A stretch of DNA of 37,841 nucleotides from positions 1 through 37,841 of the forward strand of contig JAKFUL010000035.1 in assembly GCA_021732665.1 (NCBI GenBank). The letters are read 5' to 3'. Positions 12,306 through 19,742 of the stretch are shown here, one piece after another. A program made the position numbers and the translations under genes. The notes beneath the pieces are model-generated. The model searched no databases and had not been told where the DNA came from. It saw only the letters and a program-made list of their open reading frames with translations. Numbering within the stretch: the stretch's first letter is position 1; the number at the start of each line of letters is the position of its first letter. The stretch is from Acetobacteraceae bacterium (GTDB lineage: Bacteria > Pseudomonadota > Alphaproteobacteria > Acetobacterales > Acetobacteraceae).

Positions 12306-12793
12306 ATCCGCGCGGCCTCGATCATGGCGGTCAGGGCGGCGAAATCCAGCTCCTCCACCAGCAGGGATTCGAGCGGAATGGGGCAGGGCCTTGGCAAGCC
12401 GGCCGCCAGCACCCGATCATGCTCGGCAAATGCCGCCTGCGCCTGCCGCACGGCCCGGCGCCATTCCAGGTCCATATCTATTTTCGGCTGCATGGCCCGG
12501 GTGATGTCGGCCAGAAGGTCGGAGTGCCAGACGACCATCTCGGTCCGCCAATGCCGCAGCGCCGAGGATTCCGGATCGGAGACGGATTTGATCAGATGCG
12601 CCAGGATCAACCGCACCCGGCTGGCCATGGCGCTGAGCTGGCTGTTGCCCACGCCCTCGATCTCCTCGGCGATATTGGCGATGTCCAGCGCGTTGGGCAG
12701 GGTCTTGGCATCGCGCGCCAGGGCACGCAGCATCCCGGCCTGTTCCTGCGACCAGGCGTAGAAATCGGTGTCGTAGAGCGTTTCGCCGGGCAT
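12302..12793 (-). CDS. DUF29 family protein
   Basis: A 163-residue, mostly helical cytoplasmic protein that matches the DUF29 pattern: an opening YDTDFYAWSQEQAGMLR, then IANIAEEIEGVGNSQLSAM, and LRHWRTEMVVWHSDLLADI in the middle. DUF29 proteins are common in cyanobacteria and proteobacteria and have no established function. The ATG at 12793 is preferred over the adjacent GTG because AGGAGG stands 5 bases upstream of it. It is convergent with recG (4-base overlap) and divergent from the ABC operon; I see no toxin-antitoxin or mobile-element context that would explain it. Confidence 0.82.
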   Translation of the reverse strand: MPGETLYDTDFYAWSQEQAGMLRALARDAKTLPNALDIANIAEEIEGVGNSQLSAMASRVRLILAHLIKSVSDPESSALRHWRTEMVVWHSDLLADITRAMQPKIDMDLEWRRAVRQAQAAFAEHDRVLAAGLPRPCPIPLESLLVEELDFAALTAMIEAARI

Positions 12794-12831
12794 CACCGCC
12801 TCCTCGCATCAATATGGTTGGCGCCCCACCC

Positions 12832-12874
12832 CTTGCCAATGGAAATCCACCTTGCCATGCAGCGCCCTGGCAAG
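12832..12874. promoter_or_regulatory. Cluster of CTTGCCA motifs upstream of the Gld-like operon
   Basis: CTTGCCA occurs at 12832-12838 and 12851-12857 (direct, 19 bases apart), and its complement TGGCAAG at 12868-12874 makes a perfect 7-bp inverted repeat with the second copy. The cluster lies in the 98-base gap between two divergent genes, 17-60 bases before the GTG of the ABC ATPase gene. This arrangement suggests an operator for a dimeric regulator. The TTGCCA cores could instead be -35 elements, but I see no good -10 in phase. Confidence 0.3.
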
Positions 12875-12891
12875 TCTGTCAGGGGTTCGCA

Positions 12892-13617
12892 GTGTCCGCG
12901 CTTATCGAGATCGACCGCCTCACCAAACGTTTCGGCAGTTTCGTCGCCGTCGATGATGTGAGCTTCTCTGTCGCCCGTGGCGAGGTTGTGGGCTTCCTGG
13001 GCCCCAACGGCGCCGGCAAATCCACCACCATGCGCATGCTGGCCGGCTTCATGGCGCCGACCACCGGCACCGCGCGCATCTGCGGCTTCGATGTCGTCGA
13101 GGCGCCGGTGAAGGCCAAGCGCCAACTCGGCTTCCTGCCCGAGGGCGCGCCGACCTATCCCGAGATGACCGTCTCGGCCTTTCTGGCCTTCACCGGCCGC
13201 ATCCGCGGCTATCGGGGCGCCGAACTCACCCGCCGCGTCGGCCGCGCCATGGAGCGCACGCAGCTGGAAGGCGTGCGCCTGCAACCCATCGAGACGCTCT
13301 CCAAGGGCTTCAAGCGCCGCGTCGGCCTGGCCCAGGCGCTGCTGCACGAGCCACCCGTGCTGGTGCTGGACGAACCCACCGATGGCCTCGACCCCAACCA
13401 GAAGCACGAGGTCCGCACCCTGATCCGCGAGATGGCGCCGGAGAAGGCCATCATCATCTCCACCCATATCCTGGAGGAGGTGGGCGCCGTCTGCACGCGG
13501 GCCATCATCATCGCCCGCGGGAAGGTCGTGGTGGATGCGCCGCCCTCGGTGCTGGAACAGACCGGGCGCAGCCTGGAAGAGGTGTTTCGCATCCTGACGA
13601 CGGGAGCAGCTGCGTGA
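12892..13617 (+). CDS. ABC transporter ATP-binding protein, GldA-like
   Basis: A 241-residue ABC ATPase. Walker A is FLGPNGAGKSTTMRML, the Q-loop region GFLPEGAPTYPEMTV, the signature LSKGFKRRVGLAQALL (LSKG in place of LSGG, usual in the GldA/NatA/CcmA group), Walker B VLVLDEPTDGLDPNQ and the switch histidine in IIISTHILEEV. It energises the permease encoded next. The GTG at 12892 (VSALIEIDRLTKRFGS) fits the family N-terminus; upstream in-frame ATG codons would add an unrelated, promoter-encoded tail. GldA was named in gliding Bacteroidetes, but related ATPases occur widely in non-gliding bacteria, where the cargo is unknown. Confidence 0.93.
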   Translation: MSALIEIDRLTKRFGSFVAVDDVSFSVARGEVVGFLGPNGAGKSTTMRMLAGFMAPTTGTARICGFDVVEAPVKAKRQLGFLPEGAPTYPEMTVSAFLAFTGRIRGYRGAELTRRVGRAMERTQLEGVRLQPIETLSKGFKRRVGLAQALLHEPPVLVLDEPTDGLDPNQKHEVRTLIREMAPEKAIIISTHILEEVGAVCTRAIIIARGKVVVDAPPSVLEQTGRSLEEVFRILTTGAAA

Positions 13618-13679
13618 TGGCCACCGATTCAGCCCTCCGCGGCCTGCGGCCGCTCCAGCCATCGGAGGCCGGGATATGA
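13617..13679 (+). CDS. Possible 20-codon coupling micro-ORF between ABC genes
   Basis: An ATG overlaps the ATPase stop codon (TGATG, 13615-13619) and opens a 20-codon frame, MATDSALRGLRPLQPSEAGI, that ends with a TGA overlapping the start of the permease gene (ATGA, 13676-13679). It therefore spans the only non-overlapping gap in this operon exactly, with both junctions in the coupled form used by the neighbouring genes. A GGGAG 10 bases upstream of its ATG could help initiation. It may serve to carry ribosomes across the gap, or it may be chance. The peptide resembles nothing I know. Confidence 0.3.
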   Translation: MATDSALRGLRPLQPSEAGI

Positions 13680-14398
13680 TCTCCGTCGCCCGCCGCGAGC
13701 TCGCAGGCTACTTCGCCACCCCCGTCGCCTATGTCTTCATCGTCATCTTCCTGGTGATGACCGGCGCGCTCACCTTCACCCTGGGCAATTTCTTCGCCCG
13801 CGGGCAGGCCGACCTCAACCCGTTCTTCGGCTTCGTGCCCTGGCTTTTCCTGTTCCTGGTTCCCGCACTCACCATGCGGCTCTGGGCCGAGGAGCGGCGC
13901 CTGGGCACTATCGAATTGCTGCTGACCCTGCCCATTGCGCAATGGCAGGCGGTGGTGGGGAAATTCCTCGCCGCCTGGGCGTTCTGCGGCATCGCACTCA
14001 TGCTCACCTTCCCGCTCTGGCTCACCGTGAATTATCTGGGCGAGCCGGATAATGGCGTGATCCTGGCCGGCTATGCCGGCTGCCTGCTGGTGGCCGGGGC
14101 CTATCTGGCGCTGGGTGCCGCCATCTCGGCGCTGACCAAGAACCAGGTGGTGGCCTTCGTCCTCGCTGTCGCCGGCTGCTTCATCTTCGCCGCCGCCGGC
14201 TCGCCGGTGGTGACGAATTTCCTCTCCACCAATATCCCGCAGCTGGCCGACCTCGCCCGCGCGGTGTCGGTGGCCGATCGCTTCTCGGGCTTCACCCGTG
14301 GCGTCGTCTCGGCGCGCGACGTGGTGTTCTTCGCCAGCTTCATCGGCTTCTGGCTCTTCGTGAACAATGTGGTGCTCGACCACCGGAAGGCGGATTGA
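13676..14398 (+). CDS. ABC-2 type permease, GldF-like
   Basis: A 240-residue inner-membrane protein with about six hydrophobic helices: TPVAYVFIVIFLVMTGALTF, then PWLFLFLVPALTMRLWAEER (the second helix followed by the conserved R-x-W-A-E-E-R-x-x-x-T-I-E loop), KFLAAWAFCGIALMLTFPLW, ILAGYAGCLLVAGAYLALGA, VVAFVLAVAGCFIFAAAG and VFFASFIGFWLFVNNVVLDH. The coupling-loop sequence EERRLGTIELLLTLPI is diagnostic of this ABC-2 subfamily. It pairs with the ATPase encoded before it; the substrate is unknown. GGAGG 7 bases before the ATG supports the start. Confidence 0.92.
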   Translation: MISVARRELAGYFATPVAYVFIVIFLVMTGALTFTLGNFFARGQADLNPFFGFVPWLFLFLVPALTMRLWAEERRLGTIELLLTLPIAQWQAVVGKFLAAWAFCGIALMLTFPLWLTVNYLGEPDNGVILAGYAGCLLVAGAYLALGAAISALTKNQVVAFVLAVAGCFIFAAAGSPVVTNFLSTNIPQLADLARAVSVADRFSGFTRGVVSARDVVFFASFIGFWLFVNNVVLDHRKAD

Positions 14399-14403
14399 TC
14401 CCC

Positions 14404-16353
14404 ATGGAAGCCATCAAGCCAACAGGGGCAAAACCCGGCCCGCGCAAACTCTGGTTCTCGGCCTTCGGGCTGCTGGCGGCCGCGGCGCTGGCCATCGGCG
14501 TGAACATGCTGGCGGACCGCTTCGCCACCAACGCCCGGGTCGATCTCACCCAGGCCCGCCTCTACACGCTGTCGGACGGCACCAGGCAGGTGCTGGCCGG
14601 CCTGCGCGACCCCATTCGCCTGCGGCTGTTCTATTCCCGCCGCCTGGGCGCCGAAATCCCGGTCTATGGCGCCTATGCCGAGCGTGTGCGCGACATGCTG
14701 GCGGAATTTGTCGCGGCCAGCGGCGGCAAGCTGCGCCTGGAGGTGCTCGACCCCGAGCCCTATTCCGAGACCGAGGACCGCGCCACGGCACTCGGCCTGC
14801 AGGCGGTGCCGCTCGATCAGGCCGGCGAGCAGGTCTTCTTCGGCCTCGCCGCCAGCAATGTCGCCGATGACGAGCGCACCATCCCCTTCTTCCAGCCCGA
14901 GCGGGAGCGGTTTCTCGAGCTCGACCTGACGCGCCTCGTCTATGAGCTGTCCAACCCCACCCGGCCGGTGATCGGCGTGCTCAGCGCGCTGCCGCTCAAT
15001 GGCGACCCGCGGGCGATGATGCTGCGCCAGCCCGCACTCGCGCAGCCGCAGGTGGTGATGAACCAGCTCCGGCAATTCAACACCCTGCGCGACGTGGCCC
15101 CCGATGCCCAGGTGATCGACCCCGAGATCCGCGTCCTCATGCTCGCCCATCCGCAGAATCTGCCGGAAACCACGCTCTACGCCATCGACCAGTTCGTCAT
15201 GCGTGGCGGCCGGCTGCTGGCCATGGTGGACCCGCATAGCGAGATGCAGGCGGCACGCACCCAGCCCGGCCAGCCCGCGGCCAATACCAGCTCCAACCTC
15301 GACCGGCTGCTCAACGCCTGGGGGGTCGAGACGGTGTCCGACCAGGTGGTGCTGGACCTGCGCGGCGCCTGGCGGGTGCGCGCCGGCGCCAATGAGCGGG
15401 TGCAGGCGGTGGATTACGTCGCCTGGTTCGCCATGCAGGGCGACAGCCTGAACCGCAACGAGCTCGTCACCGCGCAGCTGGAACAGGTGAGCGTGGGCAG
15501 CGCCGGCCTGGTCCGTCAGCGCCTGGGCGCCACCACCGAATTCACGCCGCTGCTGACCAGCTCCGCCCAATCCATGCTGATGGACGCGGCGCGGGTGCGC
15601 GAGCAGCCCAACCCCACCCGCATCCTGGCCGATTTCCGCGCCGATGGCCGCAGGCATGTCATCGCCGCGCGCATCCGCGGCGCGGTTCGCTCAGCCTATC
15701 CCGAAGGCCCGCCGCCGCTCGCCGAGGGGCAGGAGCGCGCGGAAAACATGCCGGCACACAAGACCGGCAGCGATGACGTGGCCAATCTCGTGGTGATCAA
15801 CGACAGCGACGTGCTTGATGACCGGTTCTGGGTGCGCGTCCAGGATTTCTTCGGCCAGCCCCTGGCCACGCCCTTCGCCGGCAATGGCAGCTTCATCGTC
15901 AACATCGCCGAGCAGCTCGGCGGCTCCGACGCGCTGATCGGGTTGCGAAGCCGCGGCGAATCGTTGCGGCCCTTCGAACTCGTGGACGAGATTCGCCGCA
16001 CCGCCGACGCCCAGTACCGCCAGACCGAACGCGGGTTGCAGGAACGCCTGGAAGCGACCGAACGCCGGCTGCGCGAACTCCGCCAGGGCACGCCCGTGGC
16101 ACCGGGCGAGCGCAACCAGAACCAGACCCTGATCACCCCCGAGCAGCGCGCCGAGATCGACCGCGCGCGCGAGGAAATCGCCGCCACCCGTCGCCAGCTC
16201 CGCTCCGTGCAGCTGGAATTGCGGCGCGACATCGAGGCGCTGGAGACCCGGCTGCGCATCGCCAACATCGCCGCCGTGCCATTTCTGGTGACCCTCTTCG
16301 CGATCTTCCTGGCCGTGCTGCGCCAGCGCCGTCGGGCGGCGGCGCGGGCATGA
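14404..16353 (+). CDS. GldG-family auxiliary protein of a Gld-like ABC system
   Basis: A 649-residue protein anchored at both ends: an N-terminal helix (LWFSAFGLLAAAALAIGVNM) and a C-terminal helix (IAAVPFLVTLFAIFLAVL) enclose a large periplasmic part. The segment RVDLTQARLYTLSDGTRQVL is the conserved start of the GldG/DUF7088 region, and LRLFYSRRLGAEIPVYGAYA with FVAASGGKLRLEVLDPEPYS continues it. A stretch at about residues 540-625 rich in E, R and Q (RLEATERRLRELRQG; EEIAATRRQLRSVQLELRRD) is a predicted coiled coil. In gliding bacteria GldG acts with GldA and GldF; the periplasmic domain may bind the exported ligand. An in-frame TTG at 14395, overlapping the permease stop and 4 bases after GGAAGG, is an alternative start. 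Confidence 0.87.
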   Translation: MEAIKPTGAKPGPRKLWFSAFGLLAAAALAIGVNMLADRFATNARVDLTQARLYTLSDGTRQVLAGLRDPIRLRLFYSRRLGAEIPVYGAYAERVRDMLAEFVAASGGKLRLEVLDPEPYSETEDRATALGLQAVPLDQAGEQVFFGLAASNVADDERTIPFFQPERERFLELDLTRLVYELSNPTRPVIGVLSALPLNGDPRAMMLRQPALAQPQVVMNQLRQFNTLRDVAPDAQVIDPEIRVLMLAHPQNLPETTLYAIDQFVMRGGRLLAMVDPHSEMQAARTQPGQPAANTSSNLDRLLNAWGVETVSDQVVLDLRGAWRVRAGANERVQAVDYVAWFAMQGDSLNRNELVTAQLEQVSVGSAGLVRQRLGATTEFTPLLTSSAQSMLMDAARVREQPNPTRILADFRADGRRHVIAARIRGAVRSAYPEGPPPLAEGQERAENMPAHKTGSDDVANLVVINDSDVLDDRFWVRVQDFFGQPLATPFAGNGSFIVNIAEQLGGSDALIGLRSRGESLRPFELVDEIRRTADAQYRQTERGLQERLEATERRLRELRQGTPVAPGERNQNQTLITPEQRAEIDRAREEIAATRRQLRSVQLELRRDIEALETRLRIANIAAVPFLVTLFAIFLAVLRQRRRAAARA

Positions 16354-17354
16354 GGCGGCGCGGCCTGATCCTGCTGGCCGCGGCCGGCGCGGGCAGCATA
16401 GGGGCTGCGCTGCTGCTGGCGCCGGGAGATACGCCCGCGCCCGAGACCGGCGGCGCCCTGGCCTTCCCCGGCCTAGCCGAGCGCCTCTCGCGCGCGGCCA
16501 GCCTGGAAATCCGCCGAAACGACGCCACGCTGCGCGTCAAGCGCGAGGGTGATCGCTGGGTGCTGCCCGATCGCCACGACTACCCCATCCGCGAGGCCCG
16601 CCTGCGCGAGCTGCTGACCGGCCTGAGCGAATTGCGGCTGGTGGAAAGCCGCGGCTCCGACCCCCTGAACCTCGCCCGTTTCGGCGTGGACGACCCGGCC
16701 AGCCCCGAGAGCACCGCCAACCATTTGCGGCTGCTCGATGCTGAAGGCGGGGTGATCGTCGATGTCCTGCTCGGCCGCCGGCGCATGCGCACCCAGGGCA
16801 ACCTGCCGGAGAGCGTCTATATCCGCCGCGCCGGCGACAGCGAGGCCTGGCTGGCCGAGGGCCGCATCCCGGTGGAGACCGATGCCGCCTCCTGGATGGA
16901 GCGCGACGTGGCCAATCTCGCCGCCGAGCGGGTGCAGCGCGTCGTGGTCCGCCGCGTCGCCGTGCCCGCCATCACCGTGGCCCGCGCCGCCCCCGGCGCG
17001 CCCCTGCTGGTGACCGACCCGCCCGACCCGCCGCAGGTCGACCGCACGGCGCTGGATGACATCGCCCGCGCCTTCGAGTTCCTGACCTTCATGGACGCGC
17101 TGCCGGAGGCCCAGACCCCCGGCGAGGCGCAGGGCGAGGCCCGTTTCGAGCTCTCCGGCAATCTCGCCGTGACCGTCTGGGGCAGCCGGTTCGAGCAATT
17201 TCTCTTCATCCGCATGCTCGCCGAGGGCAGCGCGGAGGGCGAGGTCGAGGCCCGGCTGCTCAATGCCCGCTGGGCGGGCTGGGCCTATCAGGTCGGTATC
17301 TGGAAGGAAAAGGCCTTCCTGCCCCGGCTGGAAGAGCTGACGGGCGGGCCTTGA
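16350..17354 (+). CDS. DUF4340 domain protein, membrane-anchored
   Basis: A 334-residue protein with one N-terminal helix (LILLAAAGAGSIGAALLLAP) and a large periplasmic beta-rich part. The DUF4340 pattern is clear: LRVKREGDRWVLPDRHDYPI followed by RLRELLTGLSELRLVESRGS and FGVDDPASPE, then LLGRRRMRTQGNLPESVYIR. DUF4340 genes regularly follow gldG-like genes, which supports a joint complex in the cell envelope, but no biochemical role is established. Its ATG overlaps the gldG-like stop (ATGA at 16350-16353) and its own stop overlaps the start of the NUDIX gene. Confidence 0.88.
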   Translation: MRRRGLILLAAAGAGSIGAALLLAPGDTPAPETGGALAFPGLAERLSRAASLEIRRNDATLRVKREGDRWVLPDRHDYPIREARLRELLTGLSELRLVESRGSDPLNLARFGVDDPASPESTANHLRLLDAEGGVIVDVLLGRRRMRTQGNLPESVYIRRAGDSEAWLAEGRIPVETDAASWMERDVANLAAERVQRVVVRRVAVPAITVARAAPGAPLLVTDPPDPPQVDRTALDDIARAFEFLTFMDALPEAQTPGEAQGEARFELSGNLAVTVWGSRFEQFLFIRMLAEGSAEGEVEARLLNARWAGWAYQVGIWKEKAFLPRLEELTGGP

Positions 17355-17809
17355 CCGGGCGCGAATACCCCACCCGGCCCTGGGTGGGCATCGGCGCCAT
17401 CATCTTCCGGGGCGAGGCGGTGCTGCTGGCCCGCCGCGGTAAACCGCCCCGCCTGGGCTCCTGGTCGCTGCCCGGCGGCGCGCAGCATCTGGGCGAGGCG
17501 GCGGAGGCCTGCGCCCGGCGCGAATTGCTGGAGGAAACCGGCATCCAGGCCGGCCCGCTGATCCTGGCCGATGTGATCGACGCCATCACCTGCGATGCGG
17601 ATGGCCGGCCGCGCTACCACTACACCATCATCGACTATTGCGGGCTCTGGGCCTCGGGCGAGGCCAGGCCGGGCGATGACGTGGCCGAAACCGCCTGGGC
17701 ATTGCCCGGCGAACTGCCGGGCTATGCGCTGACGCCCGAAGCGCTGGCGGTGATCGCCAAGGCCCGCGCTTTGCTTTCGGATAACCGGCTGGATAACCGG
17801 CTGGGCTAA
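17351..17809 (+). CDS. NUDIX hydrolase
   Basis: A 152-residue hydrolase with a complete Nudix box: GGAQHLGEAAEACARRELLE followed by ETGI, i.e. G-x5-E-x7-R-E-L-x-E-E-T-G. It begins with PWVGIGAIIFRGEAVLLARR and has YHYTIIDYCGLWASGEARPG, the layout of small ADP-ribose or (deoxy)nucleoside diphosphate pyrophosphatases; the substrate cannot be read from this. The start is a TTG overlapping the stop of the DUF4340 gene (TTGA at 17351-17354). The same start style may be used by the gldG-like gene, and NUDIX translation is probably coupled. The last codons derive from a 12-bp tandem repeat, giving a tail DNRLDNRLG outside the fold. Confidence 0.9.
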   Translation: MTGREYPTRPWVGIGAIIFRGEAVLLARRGKPPRLGSWSLPGGAQHLGEAAEACARRELLEETGIQAGPLILADVIDAITCDADGRPRYHYTIIDYCGLWASGEARPGDDVAETAWALPGELPGYALTPEALAVIAKARALLSDNRLDNRLG

Positions 17810-17815
17810 CCGGCT
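17779..17815 (+). repeat. 12-bp tandem repeat at the end of the NUDIX gene
   Basis: GGATAACCGGCT occurs twice in direct succession (17779-17790 and 17791-17802), followed by a third, slightly altered copy, GGGCTAACCGGCT, at 17803-17815 that contains the TAA stop. Because the unit is 12 bases, gain or loss of copies would lengthen or shorten the protein in frame. It probably arose by slippage and gives the NUDIX protein a short repetitive tail. Confidence 0.8.
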
Positions 17816-17867
17816 GGAAACCTGCCGTCTTCTCGGGCATTCTGCGCTCCCAGTCATGGAGGCCCCG

Positions 17868-18857
17868 ATGACCACACGCCGCATCCTTCTCGCCGCCCCC
17901 GCGTTGCTGGCGCTGCCCGCCGCGGCCCAGCCCATCGCCGGCGGCCGCGCCGTGCGGATCGTGGTGCCATTCCCGCCCGGCGGGGCCGTGGACCTCCTGG
18001 GCCGGCTGCTGGCCGAGCGGCTGGGGCCGGCACTGGGCCAGAATGTCGTGGTGGAAAACCGTGGCGGCGCCGGCGGCGTCCTGGGCGCCGATGCGGTGGC
18101 CAAGGGCGACAAGGACGGGACGATGCTCGGCCTGATCGGCGTCACCACCCTCGCTGCCTTCCCCTTCATGACCAACCGCCTGCCCTTCGACCCGGTGCGC
18201 GACTTCTCGCCGGTCAGCCAGATCACCGATGGCGCGCTGCTCTGCGTGGTCAATGCGGAGGCGGCGCGGCGGCATGGTTGGACCGATTTCCGCAGCATGA
18301 TCCAATGGTCCCGCGCCAATCCCGAGCGGGTGCGCATGGGCTCCTCGGGCAGCGGCACCTCGAGCCATCTCAACATCGAGGCGATCAACCGCGCCGCCAA
18401 TGCGCAGATCCTGCACGTGCCCTACCGCGGCGGCGGGCCGGCCATCAACGACCTCGTGGCCGGCAATATCGAGATGATGTTCGACGTGATGCCGGCGCTG
18501 ATGCCGCATGTGGAGAGCGGGCGGTTCCTGGCCTTCGCCGTGTCCTCCAACGCCGCGCTGCCTTTCCTGCCCAATGTGCCGGGGATGGGCGCCTTCGCCG
18601 ATCTCGGCCTGGGCAGCCACAATGTGGTGACCTGGAACGCCATCATGGCGCCCGCCGGCGTGCCGGAGGCGACCATCGCCCGGCTGCACCAGGCGGTGCT
18701 GGCGGTGGCGGCGGACCAGGCCTTCGTGCAGCGCCTCCAACCGCTGGGCTATGGCACCGTGACCAGCCGCCAACCCTCCGACCTGGCGGCGCTGATCCAG
18801 GCGGAGCGGCCGTTCTGGCAGCGGCTGGTGGAGATTTCCGGCGCGCGGCTGGACTGA
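17868..18857 (+). CDS. Bug-family (tripartite tricarboxylate transporter) substrate-binding protein
   Basis: A 329-residue periplasmic receptor. The signal peptide MTTRRILLAAPALLALPAAA is followed by the mature start QPIAGG. The family motifs are VRIVVPFPPGGAVDLLGRLL, GQNVVVENRGGAGGVLGADA and HVPYRGGGPAINDLVAGNIE, the last being the ligand-cradling loop of Bug proteins, which bind small carboxylates or aromatic acids. The ATG at 17868 was preferred to 17856 because GGAGG stands 5 bases before it. No TctA/TctB membrane genes are nearby; this is common for the hugely expanded Bug families of betaproteobacteria and Acetobacteraceae. The stop TGA directly abuts the stop of the convergent prmA (TGATCA). 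Confidence 0.92.
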   Translation: MTTRRILLAAPALLALPAAAQPIAGGRAVRIVVPFPPGGAVDLLGRLLAERLGPALGQNVVVENRGGAGGVLGADAVAKGDKDGTMLGLIGVTTLAAFPFMTNRLPFDPVRDFSPVSQITDGALLCVVNAEAARRHGWTDFRSMIQWSRANPERVRMGSSGSGTSSHLNIEAINRAANAQILHVPYRGGGPAINDLVAGNIEMMFDVMPALMPHVESGRFLAFAVSSNAALPFLPNVPGMGAFADLGLGSHNVVTWNAIMAPAGVPEATIARLHQAVLAVAADQAFVQRLQPLGYGTVTSRQPSDLAALIQAERPFWQRLVEISGARLD

Positions 18858-19742
18858 TCAGCGCCGGCGCAGCACCAGCGTCGTCCATGGCCCGACATCG
18901 ATGCGCCGCGCCAGCACCATCCCCTGCCGCCGATGCGCCGCCAGCACCATCCGCGCCTGGCTGCCCAGCAGCCCGGCGAGGATCGCGGTGCCGCCTGGGG
19001 CCAGGGCGCCGGAGAGGTCGCGGGCCATGGCGCAGAGCGGCCGGGCCAGGATATTGGCGAAGACGAGGTCATAAGGCCCGTCCGTCTTCACCCGATGGTG
19101 CCGCCAGCCATCCGCCAGCCGCGCGGATAGCAGGTTGCGAAGGCCATTCATCACCCCGTTCTGCGCCGCGATGCGCACCGACCAGGGCTCGATATCGGTG
19201 GCCAGCACGGGGCGATGCAGCCATTTCGCCGCCGCCATGGCCAGGATGGCGGAGCCGCAGCCCAAATCGAGTATCCGCTGGGGCCGGCGATGGGCGATGC
19301 CCTCGAACGCCATCAGGCAGCCGCGGGTGGAATTGTGCTCGCCGCTGCCGAAGGCCAGGCCGGCATCGAGCATCAGCACATGCCGGCCATATTCGCGCCT
19401 GTTCGGCACATGGGTGGGGCGGATGAGGAAGCGCCCGCCGATCGGCTGTTCGGGAAAGCTCTGCACGGTGCGGGCCAGCCAGCCCTCGGCCTCCACCGGC
19501 GCGTGTTCGGGCACCGCCTCATGGCCCGAGACCAGGGCGGCCAGGGCCAGGGCCGCCGTCAGCGCGCCCTGGTCGGCCGATTGCGGCCGCACGGCTTCCA
19601 GGCGCCAGGTCTCGCCCGGTTCCTCGCGGAAATAGCCGACGGAGGTGGCGACCGATTGCAGCGCGGCCTCATAGGCCGGCACCGCCTCATCGGGCAGGCC
19701 ACTCAGGGAAATGGTCTCCAGGATTTCGGCCCGGCGCTTCAC
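18858..19742 (-). CDS. prmA: Ribosomal protein L11 methyltransferase
   Basis: A 294-residue SAM-dependent methyltransferase that trimethylates amino groups of ribosomal protein L11. An N-terminal substrate-recognition domain (residues 1 to about 110) is linked to the catalytic domain, which carries the diagnostic DAGLAFGSGEHNSTRGCL, SAM motif I ILDLGCGSAILAMAAAK, the acidic strand end VLATDIEPW and the motif NILARPL (PrmA consensus NILAxPL). The start is a GTG whose last two bases overlap the uvrD stop (GTGA at 19739-19742), so prmA is translationally coupled to uvrD. Length and motif order are normal. Confidence 0.94.
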   Translation of the reverse strand: MKRRAEILETISLSGLPDEAVPAYEAALQSVATSVGYFREEPGETWRLEAVRPQSADQGALTAALALAALVSGHEAVPEHAPVEAEGWLARTVQSFPEQPIGGRFLIRPTHVPNRREYGRHVLMLDAGLAFGSGEHNSTRGCLMAFEGIAHRRPQRILDLGCGSAILAMAAAKWLHRPVLATDIEPWSVRIAAQNGVMNGLRNLLSARLADGWRHHRVKTDGPYDLVFANILARPLCAMARDLSGALAPGGTAILAGLLGSQARMVLAAHRRQGMVLARRIDVGPWTTLVLRRR

